Shown here: positions 1 to 7,246 of the stretch, one piece after another
Numbering within the stretch: position 1 is the stretch's first letter
How the letters are laid out: every line of letters begins with the position of its first letter
NCBI RefSeq assembly: GCF_000725805.1
Contig: NZ_JOFT01000043.1
Coordinates: forward strand, 1-50,458
Length of the DNA stretch: 50,458 nucleotides
DNA from: Streptomyces xanthophaeus
GTDB taxonomy: Bacteria > Actinomycetota > Actinomycetes > Streptomycetales > Streptomycetaceae
Reading direction: 5' to 3'
Program-made: the position numbers and the translations under genes
Notes under the pieces: generated by a model
Databases searched by the model: none
What the model was told of the DNA's origin: nothing
The model's input: only the letters and a program-made list of their open reading frames with translations

Positions 1-2
1 AC

Positions 3-98
3 GACCCGGCCGACGAGCGCGTGGTCTCGCACATCTCCTCCACCGCCATCGAAGGCGGCACCGCACACCCCGAACTGAAGCTCATCGCGACGAACTGA
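3..98 (+). CDS. C-terminal end of an unidentified protein (partial)
   Basis: The window opens inside a reading frame that runs for 31 codons to a TGA at 96-98. The tail is acidic to neutral, ends in ELKLIATN and contains a Ser/Thr-rich turn (SHISSTAIEGG). It carries no motif I recognise, so no function is proposed. Codon use is typical of the neighbouring genes, which supports real coding sequence. Confidence 0.6.
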   Translation, partial: DPADERVVSHISSTAIEGGTAHPELKLIATN

Positions 99-124
99 CG
101 CCGGGGGTGCGTACCCTCGTACCC

Positions 125-316
125 ATGGACCAGCCGGACGAGACCCCGTCGTACTGCCCCGCCCCGGCCGCACCGGCCGGGCAGGTGGCGGGGCCGCCGT
201 ACGCCGACTGCCTGGAGTGCGGCAAGCCCACCGAGTACGGCGTCGCGACCCCGGGCGTGGTGCTGTGCCCGGTGTGCGAGTGGCAGGACGCGCAGCGCAC
301 GGCCTGCTCCGGCTGA
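125..316 (+). CDS. Small zinc-ribbon-like hypothetical protein
   Basis: A 63-residue protein. Two CxxC knuckles (CLECG and CPVCEW) about 20 residues apart suggest a single zinc-ribbon fold. The N-terminal third is Pro/Ala-rich and probably disordered. The ATG at 125 is preferred; an in-frame GTG at 107 would add six residues and neither has a strong ribosome site. It lies 26 nt after the preceding partial gene on the same strand and could be co-transcribed. The Cys pairs are seen directly; zinc binding is inferred, and no role is known to me. Confidence 0.6.
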   Translation: MDQPDETPSYCPAPAAPAGQVAGPPYADCLECGKPTEYGVATPGVVLCPVCEWQDAQRTACSG

Positions 317-327
317 GCTGGGACGGC

Positions 328-1230
328 TCAGGTGCCCATCAGCTCGGAGACCTTCACGAAGCGGTAGCCGCGCTTGCGCAGCTCGGGGACGATCTTCTGG
401 ATGGCCTCCTCGGTGACCGGGGCCGCGCTGCGCGTGCAGTGCATGACCACCACCGAGCCGGGCTTCACCCCGGCGAGCACCTGCTCGGCCACCGCGTCCG
501 GGTCCTTCGCGAAGGCGTCGCCGCTGACCACGTCCCACTGGACGGCCGTGACCTTGGCCGCGGACAGGGCCCGCAGCGCCTGGTCGTCGTAGCAGCCGCC
601 GGGGAAGCGGAAGTACGGGACGGTGTTCACCGCGCCCGCCTTCCGGAAGGCGGCGAAGGCCCGGTCCACGTCGGCCCGGGCGGCCTCGCCGTCGAGCGCG
701 GGCAGTCCGTAGCAGGGGGACTTGAAGGCGTGGTGGCTGTAGGAGTGGTTCGCGATCTCGAAGTTCGGGTCGGTGCCGATGGCCTTGGCCTGGTCCGGGT
801 ACTCCTCGGCCCAGCGGCCCGTCATGAACACCGTCGAGGGCACCTTCAGCGTCCGCAGGGTCGCGATCAGCTGGGGGTTGTCGAACCGCTCCCCGCCCGC
901 GGCGCGCGGTCCCTGATCGGCCGTCATGTCGGCGTCGAAGGTCAGCGCCACGGTCTTGTCGCCGCTCTGCTTCGCCCGTTCGAAGACCGGGGTGAGGCCG
1001 TTCGGGCCGGGAGCCATCGTCGGTGCCTTGCCGGGCGCACCGGGCTGCGGGCTCACCGCGGCCTTCGACGGCGGGGCAGCGGCGGCTGAGGGGGAGGCCG
1101 AGGGCGAGCCCAGACGGGCTTCAGGGCCTGCTTCCGAGGGGCCGGCGCCGCCCCCGCATCCGGCGAGGACGGCGCCGAGGGCAGCACTGAGAGCGGCAGC
1201 GGCCGCTACTTTGCGCACAGAGATGGTCAC
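328..1230 (-). CDS. Polysaccharide deacetylase lipoprotein (NodB/CE4 family)
   Basis: A 300-residue exported protein. Residues 1-25 form a lipoprotein signal with lipobox LAGC (lipidated Cys about 25), followed by a Ser/Ala/Pro-rich linker to about residue 80 and then a NodB homology domain. Carbohydrate esterase family 4 signatures are visible: motif 1 TFDAD (D99, D101), motif 2 HSYSHH (H162, H166, metal ligands) and motif 3 RFPGG. The family removes N- or O-acetyl groups from peptidoglycan, chitin-like or other polysaccharides; the substrate here is unknown. GTG at 1230 is the most upstream start that leaves the signal peptide intact; GTG at 1218 is an alternative. An AT-rich stretch just upstream (around 1235-1250) is the likely promoter. 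Confidence 0.9.
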   Translation of the reverse strand: MTISVRKVAAAAALSAALGAVLAGCGGGAGPSEAGPEARLGSPSASPSAAAAPPSKAAVSPQPGAPGKAPTMAPGPNGLTPVFERAKQSGDKTVALTFDADMTADQGPRAAGGERFDNPQLIATLRTLKVPSTVFMTGRWAEEYPDQAKAIGTDPNFEIANHSYSHHAFKSPCYGLPALDGEAARADVDRAFAAFRKAGAVNTVPYFRFPGGCYDDQALRALSAAKVTAVQWDVVSGDAFAKDPDAVAEQVLAGVKPGSVVVMHCTRSAAPVTEEAIQKIVPELRKRGYRFVKVSELMGT

Positions 1231-1247
1231 GTACGCAAAATATATGA

Positions 1248-2522
1248 CTATGTGGAAAGAAGACGGATGCGGCACTCCTCCACGTCGAAGTCCGCCTCCG
1301 GATAGCGCGGAGCGAGGTCCTCCAGGTGCTCCAGCAGCAGCTGGGCGATGGCCCAGTTGCGGTACCACTTGCGGTCGGCGGGGACGACGTACCAGGGTGC
1401 GGCCTCGGTGGAGCAGCGCTCCAGGGCCAGTTCGTACGCGTGCCGGTAGTCGGGCCACAGGGCGCGGTCGTCGATGTCGGCGGGGCTGAACTTCCAGTGC
1501 TTGTCGGGGTTGTCGAGCCGCTCCAGCAGCCGTTTGCGCTGTTCCTCGTAGCTGATGTGGAGGAAGACCTTCACCACCGTCACGCCGTCGTCCGCGAGCG
1601 CCTGTTCGAACCGGTTGATCTGGGCGTACCTGCGGCCCAGCACACTGCGCGGGACGAGCTCGCGGACCCGCGCGATCAGGACGTCCTCGTAGTGCGAACG
1701 GTCGAAGATGCCGATCTCGCCCGGCCGGGGGAGCGCCTGCGTGACGCGCCAGAGGAAGGGGTGCTCCTGTTCCTCGGTGGTGGGTGCCTTGAAGGCCCTG
1801 ACCCGGCATCCGGACGGGTTGAACGCGCCGATCACGTGCTTGACCGTGCCGCCCTTGCCGCTGGTGTCCATGCCCTGGAGGACCAGCAGGAGGCGGCGGC
1901 GGTCGCCCGCGGTGCTCGCCGCGTAGAGCCGGTCCTGGAGGGAGGCGAGCCGCTCTCCCGCCGGGCCGGCCGCGGCGAGGGCGGCCGCCTTGTCCGGGGG
2001 CCCGGAGGGGATCGCGCGGGGGTCGAAGCGGCGCAGGTCCAGACGCCCGCCCGCCGGGGCGCGCAGCAGCTGCCGCAGGCCGCCCTCCGGAAGGGGCCCG
2101 GCCGCGGCGGCGGCCGCCGGGGGCTGGCCGGCGGCCTTCGTCCCGGCCTCGGCCCGGTCTCCGGTCTTGGCCCGGTCTTTGGCCCGGCCCTTGGCCTCGG
2201 CCCGGCCCTTGGCCTCGGCACGGTCTTCGGCCTCGGCACGGTCTTCGGCCTTGGCCTGGCCCTTGGGCGTGGCCCGGCCCTCGGTCTCGGTCCGGTCTTT
2301 GGCCTTGGCCTGGCCCTTGCCCTTGCCCTCGGCCTGGCCCTTGCCCTCGGCCTTGGCTTGGCCCTTGGGCTTGCCCTTGGCCTCGGCACGGTCTTCGGCC
2401 TGGCCTTTGCCCTTGGCCTCGGCCCCGTCCTTCGGCTGGCCCTTCGCCGGCCGCTTCGGCTGCTCCTTCTCCTTCTCCTTGCCCTTGGACCCGGTCCGCT
2501 TGCCGCTCGGTTTCCTCGCCAC
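1248..2522 (-). CDS. ppk2: PPK2-family polyphosphate kinase with long low-complexity N-terminal tail
   Basis: A 424-residue protein. Residues about 160-424 form a PPK2 kinase domain: Walker A GMDTSGKGGT (217-226), Walker B region IFDRSHYED (272-280), the Arg-rich lid around KRLLERLDNPDKHWKFS and the C-terminal RKWYRNWAI block. PPK2 enzymes move phosphate between polyphosphate and nucleotides; which nucleotide is used here cannot be read from sequence. Residues 1 to about 135 are almost entirely Lys, Ala, Glu/Asp, Gly, Gln and Arg in imperfect KGQAKAE / DRAEAKG repeats, not part of the normal fold (members are usually near 270-310 residues). GTG 2522 has a GGGGTGG ribosome site six bases upstream; a TTG at 2537 is possible but less likely. 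Confidence 0.92.
   Translation of the reverse strand: MARKPSGKRTGSKGKEKEKEQPKRPAKGQPKDGAEAKGKGQAEDRAEAKGKPKGQAKAEGKGQAEGKGKGQAKAKDRTETEGRATPKGQAKAEDRAEAEDRAEAKGRAEAKGRAKDRAKTGDRAEAGTKAAGQPPAAAAAAGPLPEGGLRQLLRAPAGGRLDLRRFDPRAIPSGPPDKAAALAAAGPAGERLASLQDRLYAASTAGDRRRLLLVLQGMDTSGKGGTVKHVIGAFNPSGCRVRAFKAPTTEEQEHPFLWRVTQALPRPGEIGIFDRSHYEDVLIARVRELVPRSVLGRRYAQINRFEQALADDGVTVVKVFLHISYEEQRKRLLERLDNPDKHWKFSPADIDDRALWPDYRHAYELALERCSTEAAPWYVVPADRKWYRNWAIAQLLLEHLEDLAPRYPEADFDVEECRIRLLST
2128..2465 (-). repeat. Imperfect tandem repeats encoding the Lys/Ala/Glu tail of PPK2
   Basis: Short 12-18 bp units built from GGCCTCGGC, CGGTCTTCGG and GGCCCTTGGC recur more than a dozen times in this stretch. They encode the repetitive tail of the polyphosphate kinase. 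Codon repetition matches the peptide repetition, which suggests growth by slippage or unequal exchange. Confidence 0.8.
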
Positions 2523-2595
2523 CGCTGGCCACCCCAATCGCGTCGGTTCCGTCCGATCCTCCAGGAGTTCGAACGGAGCCGCGACGCGACCGGGG

Positions 2596-3939
2596 TCAGT
2601 GCCAGGGCCCGGTCACCGCGAAGGTGGTCCCGGGGGAGTACGCGTTGACGTACATGGTCCGTCCGTCGGGGGAGAAGGTGACCCCGGCGAACTCCCCCCA
2701 CTCCGGGGCTCCCGGCTGCCCGATGTCCTGCGCGTTGCGGGCCACCGGGTAGACCTCGCCGCCGGGCGTCACCCCGAAGACGTACTGGGCGCCCCCGCCG
2801 TCCTCACAGACCATCAGCCCGCCGTCCGGGGCCAGGCAGATGTTGTCGGGGGAGTCCCCGGGGAGCTGGACGTCGGCGGCCGGGCCGAAGAGCACGTCCA
2901 GCCGGAGCCGGCCGGTGCGCGGGTCGTAGCGCCACACCTGCCCGTGATGGTCGCCCGCCGCACCCTCGGGGCTCCGGGCGAAGCTGGACACGAAGTGCAC
3001 GGCGCCCCCGCCCCAGTAGCAGCCCTCCAGTTTCTGCGCGTGGGTGACCCCGCGCGGCCCGAAGTCCTGCAGCCGCACCGGGGTCCCGGCCGCCGAGGGG
3101 TCCGGTACGCGCACCCACTCGGCCGGGAATTCGGCTCCGGGCTCGTCCACCGACGCCAGGTCCGCGACCCCCGGCACGCGCAGGGCCTCCAGGGTGCCGC
3201 CCGCCCGCAGCGAGCCGGGCCCCCCGAGCGGGCGGTGCGGCAGGAAGCGGTAGAACAGCCCGAAGGGCGCGACGAAGGCGTCCTCGGTCTCGTAGACGGT
3301 CCCGCGGTACGGGTCGACGGCGACGGCCTCGTGGGCGAAGCGGCCCAGCGCCGTGAGCGGGACGGCGCCGGAGCGGTGCGGATCGGCCGGGTCCACCTCG
3401 AAGACGTACCCGTGGTCCAGCGTGTAGCCGGAGGTGCCCGCGCGGTCCTCGGTCTCCTCGCAGCTCAGCCAGGTGTTCCAGGGGGTCCGGCCGCCCGCGC
3501 AGTTGACGGCCGTACCGGCGAGGCCGACGCGCTCGCCGGTGACCCGGCCCTCCGGGCCGAGGTCGAGGACGGTGCAGCCGCCGAGGGCCTGGGGGTCGTA
3601 GGTCAGCCCCGGCACGGCGGGGACGCGCAGTGCGGCGGTGGTGCGGTTCTCGTGGTTGCGGACGAGCCGTACCCGGCCCGCGCCCGCGTCGAAGGCGGCC
3701 ATGCCGTCGCAGTTGGACGGTACGGCGCCCTCGCCGGAGCGGAGCGGATCGCCCGAGCGCGAGAGGACCCGGTAGGAGAACCCCGCGGGCAGGTCGAGCA
3801 GTCCGCGCGGATCGGGGACGAGGGGCCCGAGGCCCCGGGCCGGCGGGGCGGCGCCGGTGCTGCCGGTGAAGAGGGCGCCGAGCGCCCCGCTGAAGGCGAT
3901 CGTGCCCGCGGCGAGCAGGCTGCGTCGGGGGACGGACAT
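2596..3939 (-). CDS. PhoX-family (DUF839) Tat-secreted phosphatase-like protein
   Basis: A 447-residue protein. The N-terminus (SVPRRSLLAAG with a hydrophobic stretch) is a twin-arginine export signal. The remainder is a beta-propeller-like DUF839/PhoX domain with the typical segments VRNHENR, WLSCEET, HEAVAVDP, TEDAF and DNICLAPDGGLMVCEDG. PhoX proteins are Ca/Fe-dependent alkaline phosphatases acting outside the membrane; many actinobacterial members are assigned only by similarity, so activity is inferred. ATG 3939 has GGGAG six bases upstream, preferred over TTG 3945. No PHO-box direct repeat was visible upstream. It sits beside polyphosphate kinase, so both neighbours deal with phosphate. 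Confidence 0.85.
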   Translation of the reverse strand: MSVPRRSLLAAGTIAFSGALGALFTGSTGAAPPARGLGPLVPDPRGLLDLPAGFSYRVLSRSGDPLRSGEGAVPSNCDGMAAFDAGAGRVRLVRNHENRTTAALRVPAVPGLTYDPQALGGCTVLDLGPEGRVTGERVGLAGTAVNCAGGRTPWNTWLSCEETEDRAGTSGYTLDHGYVFEVDPADPHRSGAVPLTALGRFAHEAVAVDPYRGTVYETEDAFVAPFGLFYRFLPHRPLGGPGSLRAGGTLEALRVPGVADLASVDEPGAEFPAEWVRVPDPSAAGTPVRLQDFGPRGVTHAQKLEGCYWGGGAVHFVSSFARSPEGAAGDHHGQVWRYDPRTGRLRLDVLFGPAADVQLPGDSPDNICLAPDGGLMVCEDGGGAQYVFGVTPGGEVYPVARNAQDIGQPGAPEWGEFAGVTFSPDGRTMYVNAYSPGTTFAVTGPWH

Positions 3940-4113
3940 CGGCAACTCCCGGCGGCGGAAGCGGGGACGGGACGCGCCCGTCGTACCACGCCGGTCCGTC
4001 CGTCCCGCGGCGACGCGGGCGGGCCGGCCGCGGTGTCACACCACCGGGTCGTGGCGGCGGCCTCACGGGGTGTCCCGGAGGTGTCCCGGGGCGCCGCGAC
4101 GCGGCCCTGCCCG

Positions 4114-4135
4114 GGCCGGTCCTCACGGACCGGCC
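4114..4135 (-). terminator. Hairpin downstream of the OsmC-family gene
   Basis: A perfect 9-bp stem (GGCCGGTCC / GGACCGGCC) with a TCAC loop lies about 38 nt beyond the stop of the minus-strand OsmC-family gene. There is no U-tract, which is common for streptomycete terminators. The rest of the 233-bp gap (3940-4172) holds no gene I can support. Confidence 0.45.
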
Positions 4136-4172
4136 GGATGGGCCGGACGCGGCGCACTCGGCGCCCGGCCGG

Positions 4173-4601
4173 TCAGACGAGCTTGGCGCTCAGGGTGATC
4201 GTCGTGCCGGTCAGGGCCTGGCTGACGGGGCAGTTCGCCTTGGCGTCCTCGGCCGCGGCGACGAAGGCGTCGCTGTCCAGGCCGGGTACCTCGCCCTCGG
4301 TGGTGAGGTGGATGCCGGTGATGCCCTTGCCGGGCACGAAGGTGACCGCGGCCGAGGTGGTCAGCTTGGCCGGCGGGTTGCCCGCCTTCGCCAGGACGTT
4401 CGAGAAGGCCATGTTGAAGCAGCTGGAGTGGGCCGCGGCGATCAGCTCCTCCGGGCTGGTCCGCCCGTTCGCCGCCTCGTCGGTCCGCGCGGGCCAGGAG
4501 ACGGGGTAACTGCCGAGACCGGACGAGTCGAGGGTGACGACGCCCTTGCCCTCGAGCAGATCGCCTTCCCAGACGGCATGTGCATTGCGTGTGGCAGCCA
4601 T
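4173..4601 (-). CDS. OsmC-family peroxiredoxin-like protein
   Basis: A 142-residue cytoplasmic protein of normal length for OsmC. The two redox cysteines of the family are in place (C61 in HSSCFN and C124 in NCPVSQ), along with the conserved Arg near 40 and Glu near 52. OsmC/Ohr proteins reduce organic hydroperoxides using these cysteines as a homodimer. The NCPVS context fits the OsmC branch better than Ohr, by inspection only. ATG 4601 is preceded by AAGGGA at good spacing. It is probably monocistronic, flanked by hairpins at 4114-4135 and 4627-4656. Confidence 0.9.
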   Translation of the reverse strand: MAATRNAHAVWEGDLLEGKGVVTLDSSGLGSYPVSWPARTDEAANGRTSPEELIAAAHSSCFNMAFSNVLAKAGNPPAKLTTSAAVTFVPGKGITGIHLTTEGEVPGLDSDAFVAAAEDAKANCPVSQALTGTTITLSAKLV

Positions 4602-4626
4602 GGTGGATCCCTTCGCAGAAGTGGGA

Positions 4627-4656
4627 ACGGCCGGACGCCGACAGGAGTCCGGCCGT
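4627..4656 (-). terminator. Hairpin terminator after zapE
   Basis: A perfect 10-bp stem (ACGGCCGGAC / GTCCGGCCGT) with a 10-nt loop begins eight bases past the zapE stop codon on the minus strand. Its position between zapE and the start of the OsmC-family gene suits it to ending zapE transcription. The run after the stem is only weakly U-rich. Confidence 0.55.
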
Positions 4657-4663
4657 GCCAAAC

Positions 4664-5773
4664 CTACTGGGAGACCAGGGGCTTCGCGTCGCGCGCCAGG
4701 GCGGTGAGCCGGGATATGGCGCGGAAGTACTTCTTCCGATAGCCGCCGTTCAGCATTTCCTCACTGAACAGCCTGTCGAAGGGGACCCCGGAGGCCAGGA
4801 CCGGGATCTCGCGGTCGTAGAGCCGGTCGGCCAGCACCACCAGCCGCAGCGCCGTGGACTGGTCCGGCACGGGGCCGACGTCGGTCAGGCAGACCGCCGT
4901 GATCCCGTCGGTCAGCGCGCCGTAGCGGCTCGGGTGCACCCGGGCCAGGTGTTCCAGCAGCGCGGGGAAGTCGTCGAGGCTGGCGCCCTCGGCCGCGTAG
5001 GCGGCCTTGGTGACCTGCTCCTCGGAGAAGGGGGCGGGTGCCTCCGGCAGGCCGCGGTGGCGGTAGTCCTGGCCGTCGATGCGCAGCGGCCGGAAGTGCG
5101 CCGAGAGCCCCTGGATCTCCCGCAGGAAGTCCGCGGCGGCGAAGCGGCCCTCGCCGAGCTTGCCGGGCAGGGTGTTGGAGGTGGCGGCCAGTGCCACGCC
5201 CTGTTCGACGAGGCGGCTGAGCAGGGAGGAGACCAGCACGGTGTCGCCCGGGTCGTCGAGCTCGAACTCGTCGATGCACAGCAGCCGGTGCCCGCCCAGG
5301 GTCTGGACGGTCTGCTGGAAGCCCAGCGCTCCGACCAGGTTGGTCAGCTCCACGAAGGTGCCGAAGGCCTTGAGCGCGGGCTCGGCCGGGGTGGCGTGCC
5401 ACAGCGAGGCCAGGAGGTGGGTCTTGCCGACGCCGTAGCCGCCGTCGAGGTAGACCCCGCGGGGTCCGGCGGGGGCCGTGTTCTTCGGGGCCCTGCCGAA
5501 CCAGCGCCGCTTGCCCGAGCCGCTGGCGTGGGCGCCGCCGAGCCCGGCGGCGAAGCCGCTCAGCACCGTCACGGCCTCGGCCTGGCTCGGCTGGGTCGGG
5601 TCGGGGTCGTACGTGTCGAAGCGCACCGAGTCGAACCGGGGCGGCGGCACCATCTCGGCCACCAGCCGTTCGGCCGGTACGCGCGGCTCGCGGGCGCACA
5701 GGGCCTGGGGCCCCGCGTCGGCTATCGGGGGCCGGCCGGAGGCGGCGCCGGGAGCGGAGAGTGAGGTGGACAC
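4664..5773 (-). CDS. zapE: Cell division protein ZapE / AFG1-like ATPase
   Basis: A 369-residue AAA-type P-loop ATPase. Walker A is GGYGVGKT (residues 111-118) and Walker B is LLCIDEF (164-170), followed by the AFG1 signatures DDPGD, ATSNTLP and the Arg-finger region around HFRPLRIDG. The C-terminal LFSEEMLNGGYRKKYFRAISRL is typical of actinobacterial members. In E. coli ZapE associates with the divisome; the mitochondrial relative Afg1 aids turnover of respiratory subunits; the actinobacterial role is inferred. GTG 5773 is the sensible start, only 36 bp from the divergent reductase gene, and the transcript may be leaderless (see -10 at 5782-5787). Confidence 0.9.
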   Translation of the reverse strand: MSTSLSAPGAASGRPPIADAGPQALCAREPRVPAERLVAEMVPPPRFDSVRFDTYDPDPTQPSQAEAVTVLSGFAAGLGGAHASGSGKRRWFGRAPKNTAPAGPRGVYLDGGYGVGKTHLLASLWHATPAEPALKAFGTFVELTNLVGALGFQQTVQTLGGHRLLCIDEFELDDPGDTVLVSSLLSRLVEQGVALAATSNTLPGKLGEGRFAAADFLREIQGLSAHFRPLRIDGQDYRHRGLPEAPAPFSEEQVTKAAYAAEGASLDDFPALLEHLARVHPSRYGALTDGITAVCLTDVGPVPDQSTALRLVVLADRLYDREIPVLASGVPFDRLFSEEMLNGGYRKKYFRAISRLTALARDAKPLVSQ

Positions 5774-5781
5774 AGCTCTTA

Positions 5782-5787
5782 ACTCTA
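5782..5787 (-). promoter_or_regulatory. Putative -10 element of leaderless zapE promoter
   Basis: On the minus strand the hexamer TAGAGT lies eight bases before the zapE GTG. That places transcription start at or next to the start codon. No convincing -35 is seen. The divergent reductase ATG is only 36 bp from the zapE start, so both promoters must share this gap. Confidence 0.4.
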
Positions 5788-5809
5788 CGGGGCGTGGCAC
5801 ACTGCACCG

Positions 5810-6583
5810 ATGCGACGCCTGTTCCCTGTGACCGATCAGACAGCAGCAGCCCAGGCCGGCCGGGAGTGGTCGCTGGACGAGCTCGCCGAGGCATACGCCT
5901 ATCCCGCGCTGGACGAGGGGGCCTCCTGGCTGCGGGCCAACATGGTCTCCACGCTGGACGGCGCGGCCCAGCACGACGGCCGTTCCCAGCCCATCTCCGG
6001 CGAGACGGACATGCGGATCTTCGGCACCCTGCGGGCGCTGGCCGATGTGGTGGTCGTCGGAGCGGAAACGGTTCGCCAGGAGGGGTACCGCCCGGCCCGG
6101 GCCCGCGAGGCCTTCGCGGCCCGCCGTGCGGCCTCCGGACAGGGTCCCGCCCCGGCGGTCGCGGTGGTCACCGCGAGCCTGGACCTGGACTTCACGCTTC
6201 CCCTGTTCACCTCCCCGCTCGTGCCCACCCTGGTGGTCACCGGAGCCGCCGCGCCCGCGGACCGGGTGGCCGAGGCCGTCAAGGCGGGGGCCGAGGTCGT
6301 GGTGGCGGGCGACGGCGCCGCGGTGGACCCGGCCCGGGCGGTACGGGAGCTGGCCGGGCGGGGGCTGCGCCGCCAGCTCACCGAGGGCGGACCCCGGCTG
6401 CTGGGCCAGCTCGTGGCCGCGGACGCACTGGACGAGCTGTGCCTGACGATCTCCCCGATGCTCACCGCGGGTGACGCCCAGCGCATCGCCGGCGGCCCCT
6501 CCGTCACGGTTCCGCACCGGCTCGTGCCCGCCTGCGTACTGGAAGAGGCCGGGTTCCTCTTCACGAGCTACCGTCGGATCTGA
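5810..6583 (+). CDS. RibD C-terminal-like pyrimidine reductase family protein
   Basis: A 257-residue protein made of one RibD C-terminal (dihydrofolate-reductase-like) domain. Family segments are visible: ANMVSTLDGAAQ near the N-terminus, GETDMRIFGTLRALADVVVVGAETVRQ for the NADPH pocket, and LTEGGPRLLGQL near the end. In riboflavin synthesis such domains reduce the ribosyl side chain of the aminouracil intermediate, but here there is no fused deaminase domain and no other rib gene nearby, so the substrate is unknown. The adjacency to zapE is, from memory, common in streptomycetes. The ATG lacks an upstream ribosome site and may be leaderless. Confidence 0.85.
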   Translation: MRRLFPVTDQTAAAQAGREWSLDELAEAYAYPALDEGASWLRANMVSTLDGAAQHDGRSQPISGETDMRIFGTLRALADVVVVGAETVRQEGYRPARAREAFAARRAASGQGPAPAVAVVTASLDLDFTLPLFTSPLVPTLVVTGAAAPADRVAEAVKAGAEVVVAGDGAAVDPARAVRELAGRGLRRQLTEGGPRLLGQLVAADALDELCLTISPMLTAGDAQRIAGGPSVTVPHRLVPACVLEEAGFLFTSYRRI

Positions 6584-6640
6584 CAAGGGGCGGAATTTGC
6601 CGTTCCGCTTAGCTTCCGCTGGGCACATATACCTGCGCAG

Positions 6641-6660
6641 GCCCCGTGCGACAGCGGGGC
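6641..6660 (+). terminator. Hairpin between the reductase and the Usp-like gene
   Basis: A 6-bp perfect stem (GCCCCG / CGGGGC) with an 8-nt loop sits 58 nt past the reductase stop. A palindrome CCTGCGCAGG (6632-6641) immediately precedes it. It may be a weak terminator or part of the leader of the next gene; the two cannot be told apart by eye. Confidence 0.3.
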
Positions 6661-6718
6661 AGGATGGTTTCCGCAGGGGCCGGCCAGCCGGCCTCGGCCC
6701 ATGAAGGAGAGGGCGTCC

Positions 6719-7186
6719 GTGTTCACGAGCGTATTGATGATCGAGCAGCCGTTGACCCCGGTGGACGTGGACTTCGTCACCACCCTGCACGGGGACGACG
6801 CGGTCTCCTTCGTCGTCCTCATGCAACCCCGGGGTGACCAGGACCGCCTGCTGCGCGCCATCGACGACGTAGCGCTCGGTGAGCTCCCCGAGGCCATCCA
6901 CGAGGGCCACGAACCCGAGGGCGAGGCCGCGCTCGGCCCCGCCGCACACGCTCTCGCGCACTCGCTGAACGCCCTGCGGAAGAAGGGGGCCAAGGCGACC
7001 GGCGAGATCATCGAGAACCATCCGCTCGACAAACTCAAGGCCGTCGTGGAGCAGACGGGGGCCGACGAGGTGATCGTCCTGACCGCCCCGCACTTCGTGG
7101 AGGAGTTCTTCCACCGGGACTGGGCCTCCCGCGCCCGGCACAAGGTCGGGGTTCCGGTGCTCAAGCTCTTCGCCCACAACGAATAG
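6719..7186 (+). CDS. Small universal-stress-like protein (often labelled indole-3-glycerol phosphate synthase)
   Basis: A 155-residue soluble protein. Alternating hydrophobic strands and helices, a middle segment ADEVIVLTAPHFVEEFF and a C-terminal strand VGVPVLKLF resemble the UspA alpha/beta fold. I recall relatives being labelled indole-3-glycerol phosphate synthase in streptomycete genomes, but at about 155 residues it is far too short for that TIM barrel (about 250) and I see none of its catalytic motifs. Start: GTG 6719 has AAGGAG nine bases upstream; the in-frame ATG at 6701 has no ribosome site. It precedes murC by 60 bp. Confidence 0.7.
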   Translation: MFTSVLMIEQPLTPVDVDFVTTLHGDDAVSFVVLMQPRGDQDRLLRAIDDVALGELPEAIHEGHEPEGEAALGPAAHALAHSLNALRKKGAKATGEIIENHPLDKLKAVVEQTGADEVIVLTAPHFVEEFFHRDWASRARHKVGVPVLKLFAHNE

Positions 7187-7246
7187 GCTGGGGCCGTCAG
7201 AGCTCGAAAGCGCACAAGCACAGCACTCGATCCTGGAGCGACCTGA

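Noticed and set aside
217..1089. Long plus-strand frames over the deacetylase, kinase and phosphatase genes
   Set aside because: They are G/C-rich shadow frames with Arg/Gly/Ala-rich products and no domains, while the opposite strand carries clear families.
2128..2465. CRISPR-like or intergenic tandem repeat array
   Set aside because: The units are short, imperfect, without unique spacers, and lie in frame inside the PPK2 gene.
3940..4172. PHO-box upstream of the PhoX-like gene
   Set aside because: I looked for GTTCACC-like direct repeats and found none.
6719..7186. Indole-3-glycerol phosphate synthase
   Set aside because: About 155 residues is too short for the TIM barrel, its catalytic motifs are absent and no other trp gene is nearby.
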